The notes: generated from the sequence alone by a model not told the origin. Positions 1 to 5,781 are shown, counted from the stretch's first letter. The stretch: DNA of 10,841 nucleotides from Flammeovirgaceae bacterium UBA2371 (GCA_002345965.1 DDTF01000025.1:1-10841); one strand, 5' to 3'. Numbers and translations: made by a program.

Positions 1-3
1 TCA

Positions 4-181
4 CGTCATTGCGAACTGAAGGGATGGAATGTGGGAAAGCGTGAAGCAATCTCCGTCACGTCATTGCGAACTGAAGCGAGGGCTAAAGCGTTGGAGTGAA
101 GCAATCCCCTAACAAACTCACAAGTACTATTTGGAGATTGCTTCGGTCTTCCGATAGTTATCGGAATCCCTCGCAATGACG
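4..181. repeat. Three-unit palindromic repeat array, copy A
   Basis: The array has three units of 49-51 bases. Each begins with CGTCATTGCGA and ends with GAAGCAATC followed by a C/T-rich trailer. Units 1 (4-54) and 2 (59-109) read on the plus strand; unit 3 (133-181) reads on the minus strand. Units 2 and 3 can pair at their outer 11 bases and at the inner GAAGCAATC block, giving a large interrupted hairpin with a 23-base loop. Unit 3 carries an 18-base palindrome, TTCCGATAGTTATCGGAA, at 149-166. Dispersed repeats of this general form (CGTCATTGCGA...GAAGCAATC) are known to me from Bacteroidota and other bacterial genomes. No open reading frame inside is convincing. The array ends 12 bases from the stop of the nuclease gene. 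Confidence 0.9.
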
Positions 182-193
182 GTTATTATTCTA

Positions 194-493
194 TTACCAA
201 CGCTTAATCTCCTCGTACAAATCATTCCATTCTGGATTGATTGAACTAATTAGCTTTTCCTTTTTCTTTCTTGACCCTGCTTTGATTTGCTTTTCTCTGG
301 CAATAGCCTCTTCAATTAAATGAAAGTTTTCATAGTAGACCAGAATAAATAAATTGTATCGTGATGTGAAACTTTTGGGATATGCCTTCTCACGATGTTC
401 AGTAACGCGCGTGAATAAATCAGATGTCACACCAGTATAAAGCGCAGTATGATGAACGTTAGTCATAATATAAACGCTGCCACCCCGTTCCAT
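194..493 (-). CDS. Small GIY-YIG nuclease domain protein
   Basis: This 99-residue protein is essentially a single GIY-YIG nuclease domain of the short, stand-alone kind (UvrC/homing-endonuclease superfamily). The first motif is degenerate (VYIM, residues 7-10) and the second is YTG (19-21). Arg29 and His33 follow in the usual helix. The family block AIAREKQIK (63-71) contains the likely metal-binding Glu67, and Asn86 lies in INPEWN near the end. All expected catalytic positions therefore appear present. The ATG start is fixed: an in-frame TAG lies two codons upstream, and the next Met (residue 10) would remove the first motif. The gene stands alone between two direct copies of a palindromic repeat, which suggests a mobile cassette. 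Its biological substrate is unknown; DNA cleavage is inferred from the family. It is not UvrC, which is much longer. Confidence 0.85.
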   Translation of the reverse strand: MERGGSVYIMTNVHHTALYTGVTSDLFTRVTEHREKAYPKSFTSRYNLFILVYYENFHLIEEAIAREKQIKAGSRKKKEKLISSINPEWNDLYEEIKRW

Positions 494-540
494 ATTCTAA
501 AATAATAAAAACCCACAGCATGATGAAACTCTCGCAAATG

Positions 541-720
541 CGTCATTGCGAACTGAAGGGAATGAATGTGGGAAAGCGTGAAGCAATCTCCATCACGTCA
601 TTGCTAACTGAAGCGTAGGGCTAAAGCGATGGCGTGAAGCAATCTCTTAATAAACTTACATGTACGCTTTGGGGGATTGCTTCGGTCTTCCGATAACTAT
701 CGGAATCCCTCGCAATGACG
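541..720. repeat. Three-unit palindromic repeat array, copy B
   Basis: Copy B has the same architecture and orientation as copy A: unit 1 at 541-591 and unit 2 at 596-646 on the plus strand, unit 3 at 672-720 on the minus strand. By hand alignment it is about 90% identical to copy A, with most differences in the spacer between units 2 and 3. Unit 2 carries a base change in its terminal block (CGTCATTGCTA). The unit 3 palindrome (688-705) has the sequence TTCCGATAACTATCGGAA, the exact reverse complement of the one in copy A. The array ends one base before the hydrolase stop codon, so it could also act as a structured 3' end for that transcript. Confidence 0.9.
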
Positions 721-721
721 A

Positions 722-1720
722 TCAGTTAATTGGTTTCAACCCCAGCTTCTGCTCTGCAAAGTCATTGATTGCCTTTTGCACAGACTCCAGGTCTTTGGAT
801 ACCAGATGCGAGCCCATCACATGCGCCCCCGCATTGGGGATAGCAATGGCTTCTTTCAACGCTGGCCCTGTTCCCAATGCCTCATGCATTTTTAACATGG
901 CGCTCACCTTTACGGTAGGGTCCTGATTTTCCTCGTCTTTATAATAATACAGCGTAAGACAAGGTTGATTGACTTTGTTAAAAGTAGTGGTATTCATTTT
1001 GTCCTCGATCAACTCTTGTAGCTGGGTGAGCGCTTCCAATCTGTATTGCCCATTCCAATATTGTTGCCGATCTGGATTATAGTTAATTACTTGATAGTCG
1101 CTGCCTATCACCCTTCTTGCTATTTGCAATCCCCAGGGGTCATTCAAAAGAAAAGCATTGGGGTCATTGATCTCAATATTGGGCGACATGTTGATCAATG
1201 CGTATACGTCTTCAGGATACTCGGCAGCCAGCATTAAGGCCATGGTGCCGCCAGTAGAGGTACTCATCAGGATTACCCTATTACCGATGGCTTTACCAAT
1301 TGCTAAGGCTTCCTTTGAACTTTCCCACAACCGATCAGGAGTAAAATATAACAACTGCTCTGTGGTGTCGATACCATGATCCGCCAACCGGGGTAGATAC
1401 AGGTTGCATCCAAACTTCTTTGCAAAATCGGAATGAACAGGATCGCCTTCCTCTTGTGAAGCGGAGAAACCATGCAGGTACACTACACTATACTCCGTTT
1501 TCTGGCGGTTGCTATCGAGCCAAATGATGCGCGCTTCGTTGTCAGGTTTTACATTGTGCTTTGCTTCTTGCTGACGAATATAATCTTCCAACTGATCAGG
1601 GTTGGAAGGGACAACGGGCATTGCACTTTCAAATTTCGGTTTCTCTGGCTCCGGCCCTAGAAAATAAACTCCAAGTAAGAGAATAAGAGGAAAGGTGATG
1701 TATACGAAGCGTTTGGACAT
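722..1720 (-). CDS. Membrane-anchored alpha/beta hydrolase
   Basis: This 332-residue protein has an N-terminal hydrophobic segment (about 5-22) preceded by Lys-Arg. It is probably a signal anchor or uncleaved signal peptide placing the enzyme in the periplasm; there is no lipobox Cys. The alpha/beta hydrolase core runs from about 76 to 325. It shows the oxyanion-loop motif YLHGFSAS (81-88), a nucleophile elbow STSTGG with Ser155, an acid candidate Asp267 (or Asp262) in a loop after a beta strand, and His300 in NAGAHVMGSH. The elbow is S-x-S-x-G instead of G-x-S-x-G. The substrate cannot be read from the sequence; esterase or lipase-like activity is a family-level inference. The ATG start gives a well-formed signal segment. 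A weak match to the Bacteroidota -7 box, TATCTTTAG, lies at 1738-1746 without a clear -33 partner. It is separated from ftsZ by a terminator, so it is probably its own transcription unit. Confidence 0.85.
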   Translation of the reverse strand: MSKRFVYITFPLILLLGVYFLGPEPEKPKFESAMPVVPSNPDQLEDYIRQQEAKHNVKPDNEARIIWLDSNRQKTEYSVVYLHGFSASQEEGDPVHSDFAKKFGCNLYLPRLADHGIDTTEQLLYFTPDRLWESSKEALAIGKAIGNRVILMSTSTGGTMALMLAAEYPEDVYALINMSPNIEINDPNAFLLNDPWGLQIARRVIGSDYQVINYNPDRQQYWNGQYRLEALTQLQELIEDKMNTTTFNKVNQPCLTLYYYKDEENQDPTVKVSAMLKMHEALGTGPALKEAIAIPNAGAHVMGSHLVSKDLESVQKAINDFAEQKLGLKPIN

Positions 1721-1806
1721 GGCATTGTATTAGATGGCTAAAGATAGGGAATATTATTCCTCATTACCTTTCTATAATTCGATAGGAAGGATCATTCCCT
1801 AAATAC

Positions 1807-1836
1807 AAAAGCCGCCCCTTTTCAGAGGCGGCTTTC
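1807..1836 (-). terminator. Intrinsic terminator of the ftsZ-distal operon end
   Basis: A 9-base perfect stem, AAAGCCGCC (1808-1816) with GGCGGCTTT (1827-1835), encloses a 10-base loop. On the minus strand it is followed by a T-rich run (TTTTGTATTT). It lies about 170 bases after the ftsZ stop and before the hydrolase gene, where transcription of the dcw cluster should end. On the plus strand the trailing sequence is T-poor, so termination is expected mainly for minus-strand transcripts. Confidence 0.8.
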
Positions 1837-1870
1837 AGTTTAAAAAAATGGGTTACATCAGTTTAAAAAA
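1835..1870. repeat. Short direct repeat TCAGTTTAAAAAA
   Basis: The 13-base sequence TCAGTTTAAAAAA occurs at 1835-1847 and again at 1858-1870, ten bases apart. On the minus strand each copy is a T6 tract. The upstream one (1858-1870) directly follows the 1874-1954 hairpin, and the other lies just before the 1807-1836 stem. It may reflect a duplicated terminator tail. Confidence 0.6.
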
Positions 1871-1873
1871 TAA

Positions 1874-1954
1874 GGCATCCCGGCACCGGCAAAAAATATT
1901 TACAACCAACAACCACTACGAATGGAGTAAAGACCTGTCGTGACCGGGAATGCC
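1874..1954 (-). other. GC-rich imperfect hairpin in the ftsZ 3' UTR
   Basis: GGCATCCCGGCAC (1874-1886) pairs with 1940-1954 over 13 base pairs, with single-base bulges at 1943 and 1949. The loop is about 53 bases. On the minus strand the stem is followed by TTATTTTTT (1873-1865), so it could serve as a first, weak terminator or as a 3' stabilising structure. The loop exposes the ftsA-leader-like 21-base segment (1898-1918). The pairing is clear in the sequence; its function is unknown. Confidence 0.55.
1898..1918 (+). repeat. Copy of the two ftsA-leader blocks in the ftsZ 3' UTR
   Basis: The plus strand reads ATTTACAACC (1898-1907) directly followed by AACAACCACTA (1908-1918). Both blocks occur exactly in the minus-strand leader of ftsA (4963-4972 and 4980-4990), there in swapped order and separated by 7 bases. 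The transcribed (minus) strand is thus antisense to the ftsA ribosome-loading region. Confidence 0.6.
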
Positions 1955-1970
1955 ATTTCTTTGGATTCAT

Positions 1971-1997
1971 TTAACCACTAAATAAATCGTCATGTCT
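1971..1997 (+). repeat. Inverted copy of the ftsZ leader and start codon
   Basis: This 27-base segment begins TTAACCACTAAA and ends AATCGTCATGTCT. It matches the minus-strand ftsZ leader and first two codons (3656-3628) except for a central difference of TA against CAAT. It lies 10 bases beyond the ftsZ stop, in opposite orientation, so ftsZ is bracketed by an inverted repeat. The ATG in this copy (1992-1994) opens only a short plus-strand frame that I do not consider a gene. Confidence 0.85.
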
Positions 1998-2007
1998 AAA
2001 ATAGATA

Positions 2008-3633
2008 CTAGTCTACATTATCATGTAAAAACTTGTTGTTGCCGAGAATGCTGTTCTCGTCATTCAAATTATACCTCGATATGTAGGGCTCTGATGAGTG
2101 AGGTACATTACTCATCTTAACACCCCTGCGCAGGTAAGCAGGCAATGACCACTTCTCATTGAATTCCTCTTTAGTCATTTCGTGCTTCTTGGCAGCCTTT
2201 AACTTCTCTCTTCTGTCTTTGGCCTGCTGCTGAAGTCTTTCCTTGGTTTTTCGGTACTCCATCATCCCCTCTTCATTTAGAACCTGATCAGAAGAAACCT
2301 CATTACCCAACTCAAACTCGTCTTCATCGTTGGTGAACAAGCTCTCCTCCCCTTCATCCTCGTCTTCATCAAACAAAGTTTTCTTGTTCTGAACTGGTTC
2401 TTCCTTTTTCTCAAATAAAGTAAACGTATAGCTTCGTTCTTCTTTCTCTTCTTTATCTACTTTCTTCTCAGGCACTTCTTCCTGTTTTTTCTCGACAGGT
2501 TTCTCTGGCGCTTTTAAAACAGGTCTGTCTTTATCCACAGGCTTGAGTATCACCTCATCCACGCGCTGATTAACAGAGTTGTCTGCTTGCTCAAACAAAG
2601 TGCTTTGTGCGCTGTCCAGGTCATGCACTTTCTTTTGCGCTTGTGCTTTGGTGATTATCGTTTCAGCTGCAAAATCCGTTGCAATTACTGTAACGCGGAT
2701 GCGGTCACCAATATTAGGATCCACACCATGACCGAATATTACTTCGGCCTCATCACCGGCTTGCTCCTGAATGTATTCAGTGATCTCGCTGAGTTCGTCC
2801 ATTTGAAGTTCTGCTTCCTCACCAGAAATGATAGAGAGCAATATTCTTTTTGCCCCCATGATGTCTCTGTTGTCGAGCAGTGGCGAGGCCAGCGATTGCT
2901 GTGCTGCCAATATGGCCCTGTTCTCACCACGTGTTTCGGCAGACCCCATTACAGCAGCACCCGCATTGTGCATTACTGTGCGCACATCCTGAAAGTCTAC
3001 ATTCACATAACCTGCCAGTGTGATGATTTCCGCAATGCCTTTGGCCGCGGTTGTCAACACATTGTCAGCCTGAGCGAAAGCCTGCCCGATGGAAAGGTTT
3101 CCGTATATCTCTCTGAGTTTATCATTCAGAATAACCAGCACGGTATCGCAGCTGGCACGCAATGCTTCGATACCGATCTGTGCCTGCGCTAATTTTTTCT
3201 TTCCCTCAAACAAGAATGGAACGGTAACAATTCCTACCGTAAGAATATCCATGTCTTTGGCGATCTTGGCCAGCACCGGGGCTGCCCCCGTACCAGTACC
3301 TCCACCCATTCCTGCCGTAACGAATACCATTTTGGTACCCGCCAACATTTCGCGGATTTGATCTTTACTTTCTACAGCGGCTGCGCGTCCTACTTCAGGA
3401 TTTGCACCGCAACCCAACCCTTCGGTCAGGTTAGCCCCAATCTGTAATTTATAGGGTATAGGGCTACTGTTGAGCGCTTGTAAATCAGTGTTGCACACGA
3501 CAAACTCGACATCTTTGATGCCTTGTCCAAACATGTGGTTGACCGCATTACTACCTCCCCCACCAACTCCTATTACCTTGATAATGGATTGGTGATGTTT
3601 GGGGAGCTCGAATTTGTAAGCTGTTCCAGACAT
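2008..3633 (-). CDS. ftsZ: Cell division protein FtsZ
   Basis: FtsZ is the tubulin-like GTPase that polymerises into the cytoplasmic Z ring and organises septal wall synthesis. The GTP-binding core spans about residues 15-325. It has GVGGGGSNAV (22-31), the tubulin signature GGGTGTG (110-116), and the T7 synergy loop NVDFQDVRTVM (211-221) with Asp213 and Asp216. After it comes a long, Lys/Glu-rich, low-complexity linker (about 335-490), then the conserved C-terminal peptide LPAYLRRGVKM (497-507) that should bind FtsA. A further tail of about 34 residues ends in NNKFLHDNVD. At 541 residues it is much longer than E. coli FtsZ (383), owing to the linker and tail, as is usual in Bacteroidota. It starts at ATG, 30 bases after ftsA and without a Shine-Dalgarno sequence, and is last in the cluster. 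Its leader is duplicated in inverted form just past its stop. Confidence 0.98.
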   Translation of the reverse strand: MSGTAYKFELPKHHQSIIKVIGVGGGGSNAVNHMFGQGIKDVEFVVCNTDLQALNSSPIPYKLQIGANLTEGLGCGANPEVGRAAAVESKDQIREMLAGTKMVFVTAGMGGGTGTGAAPVLAKIAKDMDILTVGIVTVPFLFEGKKKLAQAQIGIEALRASCDTVLVILNDKLREIYGNLSIGQAFAQADNVLTTAAKGIAEIITLAGYVNVDFQDVRTVMHNAGAAVMGSAETRGENRAILAAQQSLASPLLDNRDIMGAKRILLSIISGEEAELQMDELSEITEYIQEQAGDEAEVIFGHGVDPNIGDRIRVTVIATDFAAETIITKAQAQKKVHDLDSAQSTLFEQADNSVNQRVDEVILKPVDKDRPVLKAPEKPVEKKQEEVPEKKVDKEEKEERSYTFTLFEKKEEPVQNKKTLFDEDEDEGEESLFTNDEDEFELGNEVSSDQVLNEEGMMEYRKTKERLQQQAKDRREKLKAAKKHEMTKEEFNEKWSLPAYLRRGVKMSNVPHSSEPYISRYNLNDENSILGNNKFLHDNVD

Positions 3634-3656
3634 GACGATTATTGTTTAGTGGTTAA
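3628..3656 (-). repeat. ftsZ leader arm of the inverted repeat bracketing ftsZ
   Basis: This 29-base minus-strand segment covers most of the ftsA-ftsZ gap, the ftsZ start codon (3633-3631) and part of codon 2. It matches 1971-1997 in inverted orientation through exact blocks of 12 and 13 bases. The motif AACCACTA within it also occurs in the ftsA leader, 21 and 25 bases before the respective start codons. Neither gene has a convincing Shine-Dalgarno sequence, so this shared motif may be a translation-initiation or protein-binding element. Confidence 0.8.
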
Positions 3657-3663
3657 TTCTATT

Positions 3664-4962
3664 TTAGTATTCATTTTTACCATCCAGATCGTCTATCAGC
3701 AGTCCTTTTGTCTTATTGAGGATGCTGGTGAAAAAATCTGAAGAGGTAACTTTCTTTGCTTTTCCTGTTTTGGTTACTCTTGCTTCCTTGTAACGCTCTT
3801 CCCGCTCATCCAGAGAACGAAATCCTGAGAGGACAAGGCCAACAGCTGTAGCATACATCGGGCTTTTTACTGCCTCAATTTTGCTCTTGCCCAGGTGCTC
3901 GTTGGGGTAGCCAATGCGGGTATCCATACCTGTCATGTACTCTACCAGCTGCTTCAAACAACTCAGCTGTGCGCCACCACCTGTGATCACGATGCCTCCT
4001 GCCAGGCGATTTTCAAAACCAGAGTTGATGATTTCGCCATGCGCCATCTCAATAATCTCTTCCATACGCGCCTGGATGATGTGCGACAGGTTTTTTACGG
4101 AGATTTCTTTGGCCGTTCTGTTTCTGATTCCAGGAATGGAAACGATCTCATTAGGACTAGCCTCCTCAGCAATGGCCTTTCCAAATCGGGTTTTCAATTG
4201 CTCCGCCTGTTTGGCCATTACCATCAACCCATGTTGGATATCTGTAGTAAGAATATTACCGCCAAAAGGAATTACTGCCGTATGGCGAATGATGTTGTCA
4301 TAGAAGATAGCTACATCAGTGGTGCCTCCGCCAATATCAATCAAACAAACACCGGCTTCTTTCTCCTCCTCGCTCAACACAGCCAGGCTTGAAGCAAGTG
4401 GCTCCAGAATCAAATCTTCAATTTCCAATCCACCTCTGCGCACACATTTATTAATGTTGTTGATAGCGCTGGTTTGGGCTGTAATAATATGGAAGTCTGC
4501 TTCCAACTTGACACCCGACATGCCTACCGGATCTTTAATGCCCTCCTCATAATCCACCATATAATCCTGAGGCATCACGTGGATGATCTCGCTGCCAGGA
4601 GGAATGACAATGCGATACATGTCTTCTGTGAGGCGATTAACGTCCTCAATACTTATTTCATCGTCTTTGGAGTTTCTAGTAATACTACCATGATGAATGG
4701 AGCTGCGGATGTGCTGGCCTGCAATGCCCACATTCACTACTCCAACATCAATACCAGACATATCGCTTGCCTCTTTAATGGCTTTTTCAATAGCAAAAAC
4801 CGTTTTGTCAATGTTAGTGACTATTCCTTTGATCACGCCCTCAGATTCTGCCTTCCCCATGCCCAGCACTTCGAGTTTGCCAAAGTCATTTTTGCGGCCT
4901 ACAATAGCACAAATCTTTGTTGTGCCTATGTCGAGTCCTACTACTATTTTCTCCTGTTCCAT
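3664..4962 (-). CDS. ftsA: Cell division protein FtsA
   Basis: FtsA is the actin-like ATPase that tethers FtsZ filaments to the inner face of the membrane and recruits later division proteins. Visible landmarks are the phosphate-1 motif DIGTTK (11-16), the FtsA-specific SHS2/1C subdomain region (about 84-165), the phosphate-2 motif DIGGGTTD (209-216) and the adenosine-binding motif GGIVITGGGAQL (322-333). The C-terminus has a probable membrane-binding amphipathic helix (about 409-424, FFTSILNKTKGLLI), followed by an acidic tail not usual in the E. coli protein. The length of 432 is close to the family norm. The ATG start immediately precedes the conserved IVVGLDIGTTK strand. A 45-base gap separates it from ftsQ, one of only two sizeable gaps in the cluster, and contains the AACAACCACTA and ATTTACAACC blocks repeated after ftsZ. 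Confidence 0.97.
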   Translation of the reverse strand: MEQEKIVVGLDIGTTKICAIVGRKNDFGKLEVLGMGKAESEGVIKGIVTNIDKTVFAIEKAIKEASDMSGIDVGVVNVGIAGQHIRSSIHHGSITRNSKDDEISIEDVNRLTEDMYRIVIPPGSEIIHVMPQDYMVDYEEGIKDPVGMSGVKLEADFHIITAQTSAINNINKCVRRGGLEIEDLILEPLASSLAVLSEEEKEAGVCLIDIGGGTTDVAIFYDNIIRHTAVIPFGGNILTTDIQHGLMVMAKQAEQLKTRFGKAIAEEASPNEIVSIPGIRNRTAKEISVKNLSHIIQARMEEIIEMAHGEIINSGFENRLAGGIVITGGGAQLSCLKQLVEYMTGMDTRIGYPNEHLGKSKIEAVKSPMYATAVGLVLSGFRSLDEREERYKEARVTKTGKAKKVTSSDFFTSILNKTKGLLIDDLDGKNEY

Positions 4963-4990
4963 GGTTGTAAATCGTTTATTAGTGGTTGTT
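4963..4990 (-). promoter_or_regulatory. ftsA leader element shared with the ftsZ leader and ftsZ 3' UTR
   Basis: Reading toward ftsA, the leader holds AACAACCACTA (4990-4980), seven bases, then ATTTACAACC (4972-4963), immediately followed by the ATG. AACCACTA recurs before ftsZ at a similar distance from its ATG. Both blocks recur fused at 1898-1918. The shared motif and similar spacing suggest a common control element for the two partner genes; the mechanism is not shown by the sequence. Confidence 0.45.
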
Positions 4991-5007
4991 CTATATTTTA
5001 TATGTTT

Positions 5008-5775
5008 TTATTCTGCTATTACCTGACCTTCATATTCCACATTCACCCTTTCGTATTTAGTCCATCCCATTTGAGGCAAAATCTCCTTATAGAAGACCAT
5101 TAGCTTCTGAAACTTTGTTTCAAAGTTTTCTGGCAATCCAAACTCAACTATTTGTCCTGTCACCTGAGGGTAGATGAAAATTTTACCGGCCTTATTAAAA
5201 TCCAATTGTGCTATCTGTGCCTTCCAAAATTGATTTTTATTAATAAATGCAATCATGTCCATCAATTGCTTACCTTCATCAGAAGCATACAAATCTCCTT
5301 TTTCAATAAGTGGGTTGACTATGGCGCCACTCACCAATACTATTCGAGCTGAGTATTTTTCGGATGTCTGCATCACCTGGCCATCTTCAGCTACATAAGC
5401 ATCGGGTCCATCGCTGCGAACCAGTCTTGCAATGGGACGTCTTAAGTTTACGTTGATGGTAAGGTTTCCCTTTACATCACCAAATATTTCAGCCTTGCTG
5501 ATGTGCTTATCAGATTCAAGTTTGATCTCTAAAGCACGCATGTTTATCTCGTCAATGTTTTTGCCAATGATGGATTGTCCTGTGCTTTCAATAATTCTCA
5601 AAACATCAGCCTCATCCAGGAAATGATTTTCATTAGTGTTCTCAAGGTCCACCACAATGTCTTTACATACCACCCCACTTTGCTTCCGTTCACTGAAAGC
5701 GATCAGTAGAAACAGCCCTGCAACAGCAATGGCAATTTTTACTTCGGCTCGTATATTTAGATTTAGCTTTTTCAT
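5008..5775 (-). CDS. ftsQ: Cell division protein FtsQ (DivIB type)
   Basis: FtsQ is a bitopic inner-membrane divisome protein with a large periplasmic part that links early and late division proteins. The 255-residue product has a short basic cytoplasmic N-terminus, one transmembrane helix (about 12-27), a POTRA-like domain (about 35-112) and a beta domain. The phrase RRPIARLV (112-119) after the POTRA domain and the ending YERVNVEYEGQVIAE are family-typical. FtsQ sequences diverge strongly, so the position between murC and ftsA is part of the identification. The start lies 6 bases after the murC stop, suggesting translational coupling. The C-terminal region in E. coli binds FtsB/FtsL; whether the same holds here is inferred. 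Confidence 0.93.
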   Translation of the reverse strand: MKKLNLNIRAEVKIAIAVAGLFLLIAFSERKQSGVVCKDIVVDLENTNENHFLDEADVLRIIESTGQSIIGKNIDEINMRALEIKLESDKHISKAEIFGDVKGNLTINVNLRRPIARLVRSDGPDAYVAEDGQVMQTSEKYSARIVLVSGAIVNPLIEKGDLYASDEGKQLMDMIAFINKNQFWKAQIAQLDFNKAGKIFIYPQVTGQIVEFGLPENFETKFQKLMVFYKEILPQMGWTKYERVNVEYEGQVIAE

Positions 5776-5781
5776 TTCTGG

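Larger units (their letters stand above)
1807..2007 (-). other. ftsZ 3' UTR complementary to the ftsZ and ftsA start regions
   Basis: This non-coding stretch follows the ftsZ stop and ends at the terminator hairpin. Read as RNA from the minus strand, it contains in order: a segment complementary to the ftsZ leader and start codon (1997-1971), a GC-rich imperfect hairpin (1954-1874) whose loop carries sequence complementary to the two blocks of the ftsA leader (1918-1898), a T-rich tract (1873-1865), and the terminator. No open reading frame in it looks genuine. The complementarity is seen directly. That it works as a regulatory RNA, either in cis on ftsZ mRNA or as a processed 3'UTR-derived small RNA, is inference. 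The alternative is a decayed inverted duplication of the ftsA and ftsZ leaders. Confidence 0.45.

Noticed and set aside
1..720. CRISPR array
   Set aside because: The repeats are few, include inverted units, have no regular unique spacers, and no cas genes are present.
1746..1800. Inverted pair AGGGAAT (1746-1752) and ATTCCCT (1794-1800) upstream of the hydrolase
   Set aside because: Only seven bases, 41 bases apart, AT-rich surroundings and no matching known operator. Too weak to call a regulatory site.
1992..2120. Short plus-strand frame beginning at the ATG of the inverted ftsZ-leader copy
   Set aside because: The encoded sequence does not resemble FtsZ beyond Met-Ser and runs antisense to the FtsZ C-terminus. 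Only the leader is duplicated, not a coding region.
2587..3192. Plus-strand open frame of 201 codons opposite ftsZ
   Set aside because: It lies wholly antisense to the conserved FtsZ GTPase domain and its product, rich in Cys and His, has no recognisable domain. It is a shadow frame.
4474..5103. Plus-strand open frame of 209 codons opposite ftsA/ftsQ
   Set aside because: It crosses the ftsQ-ftsA gap and is antisense to two well-supported genes. It shows no family motif.
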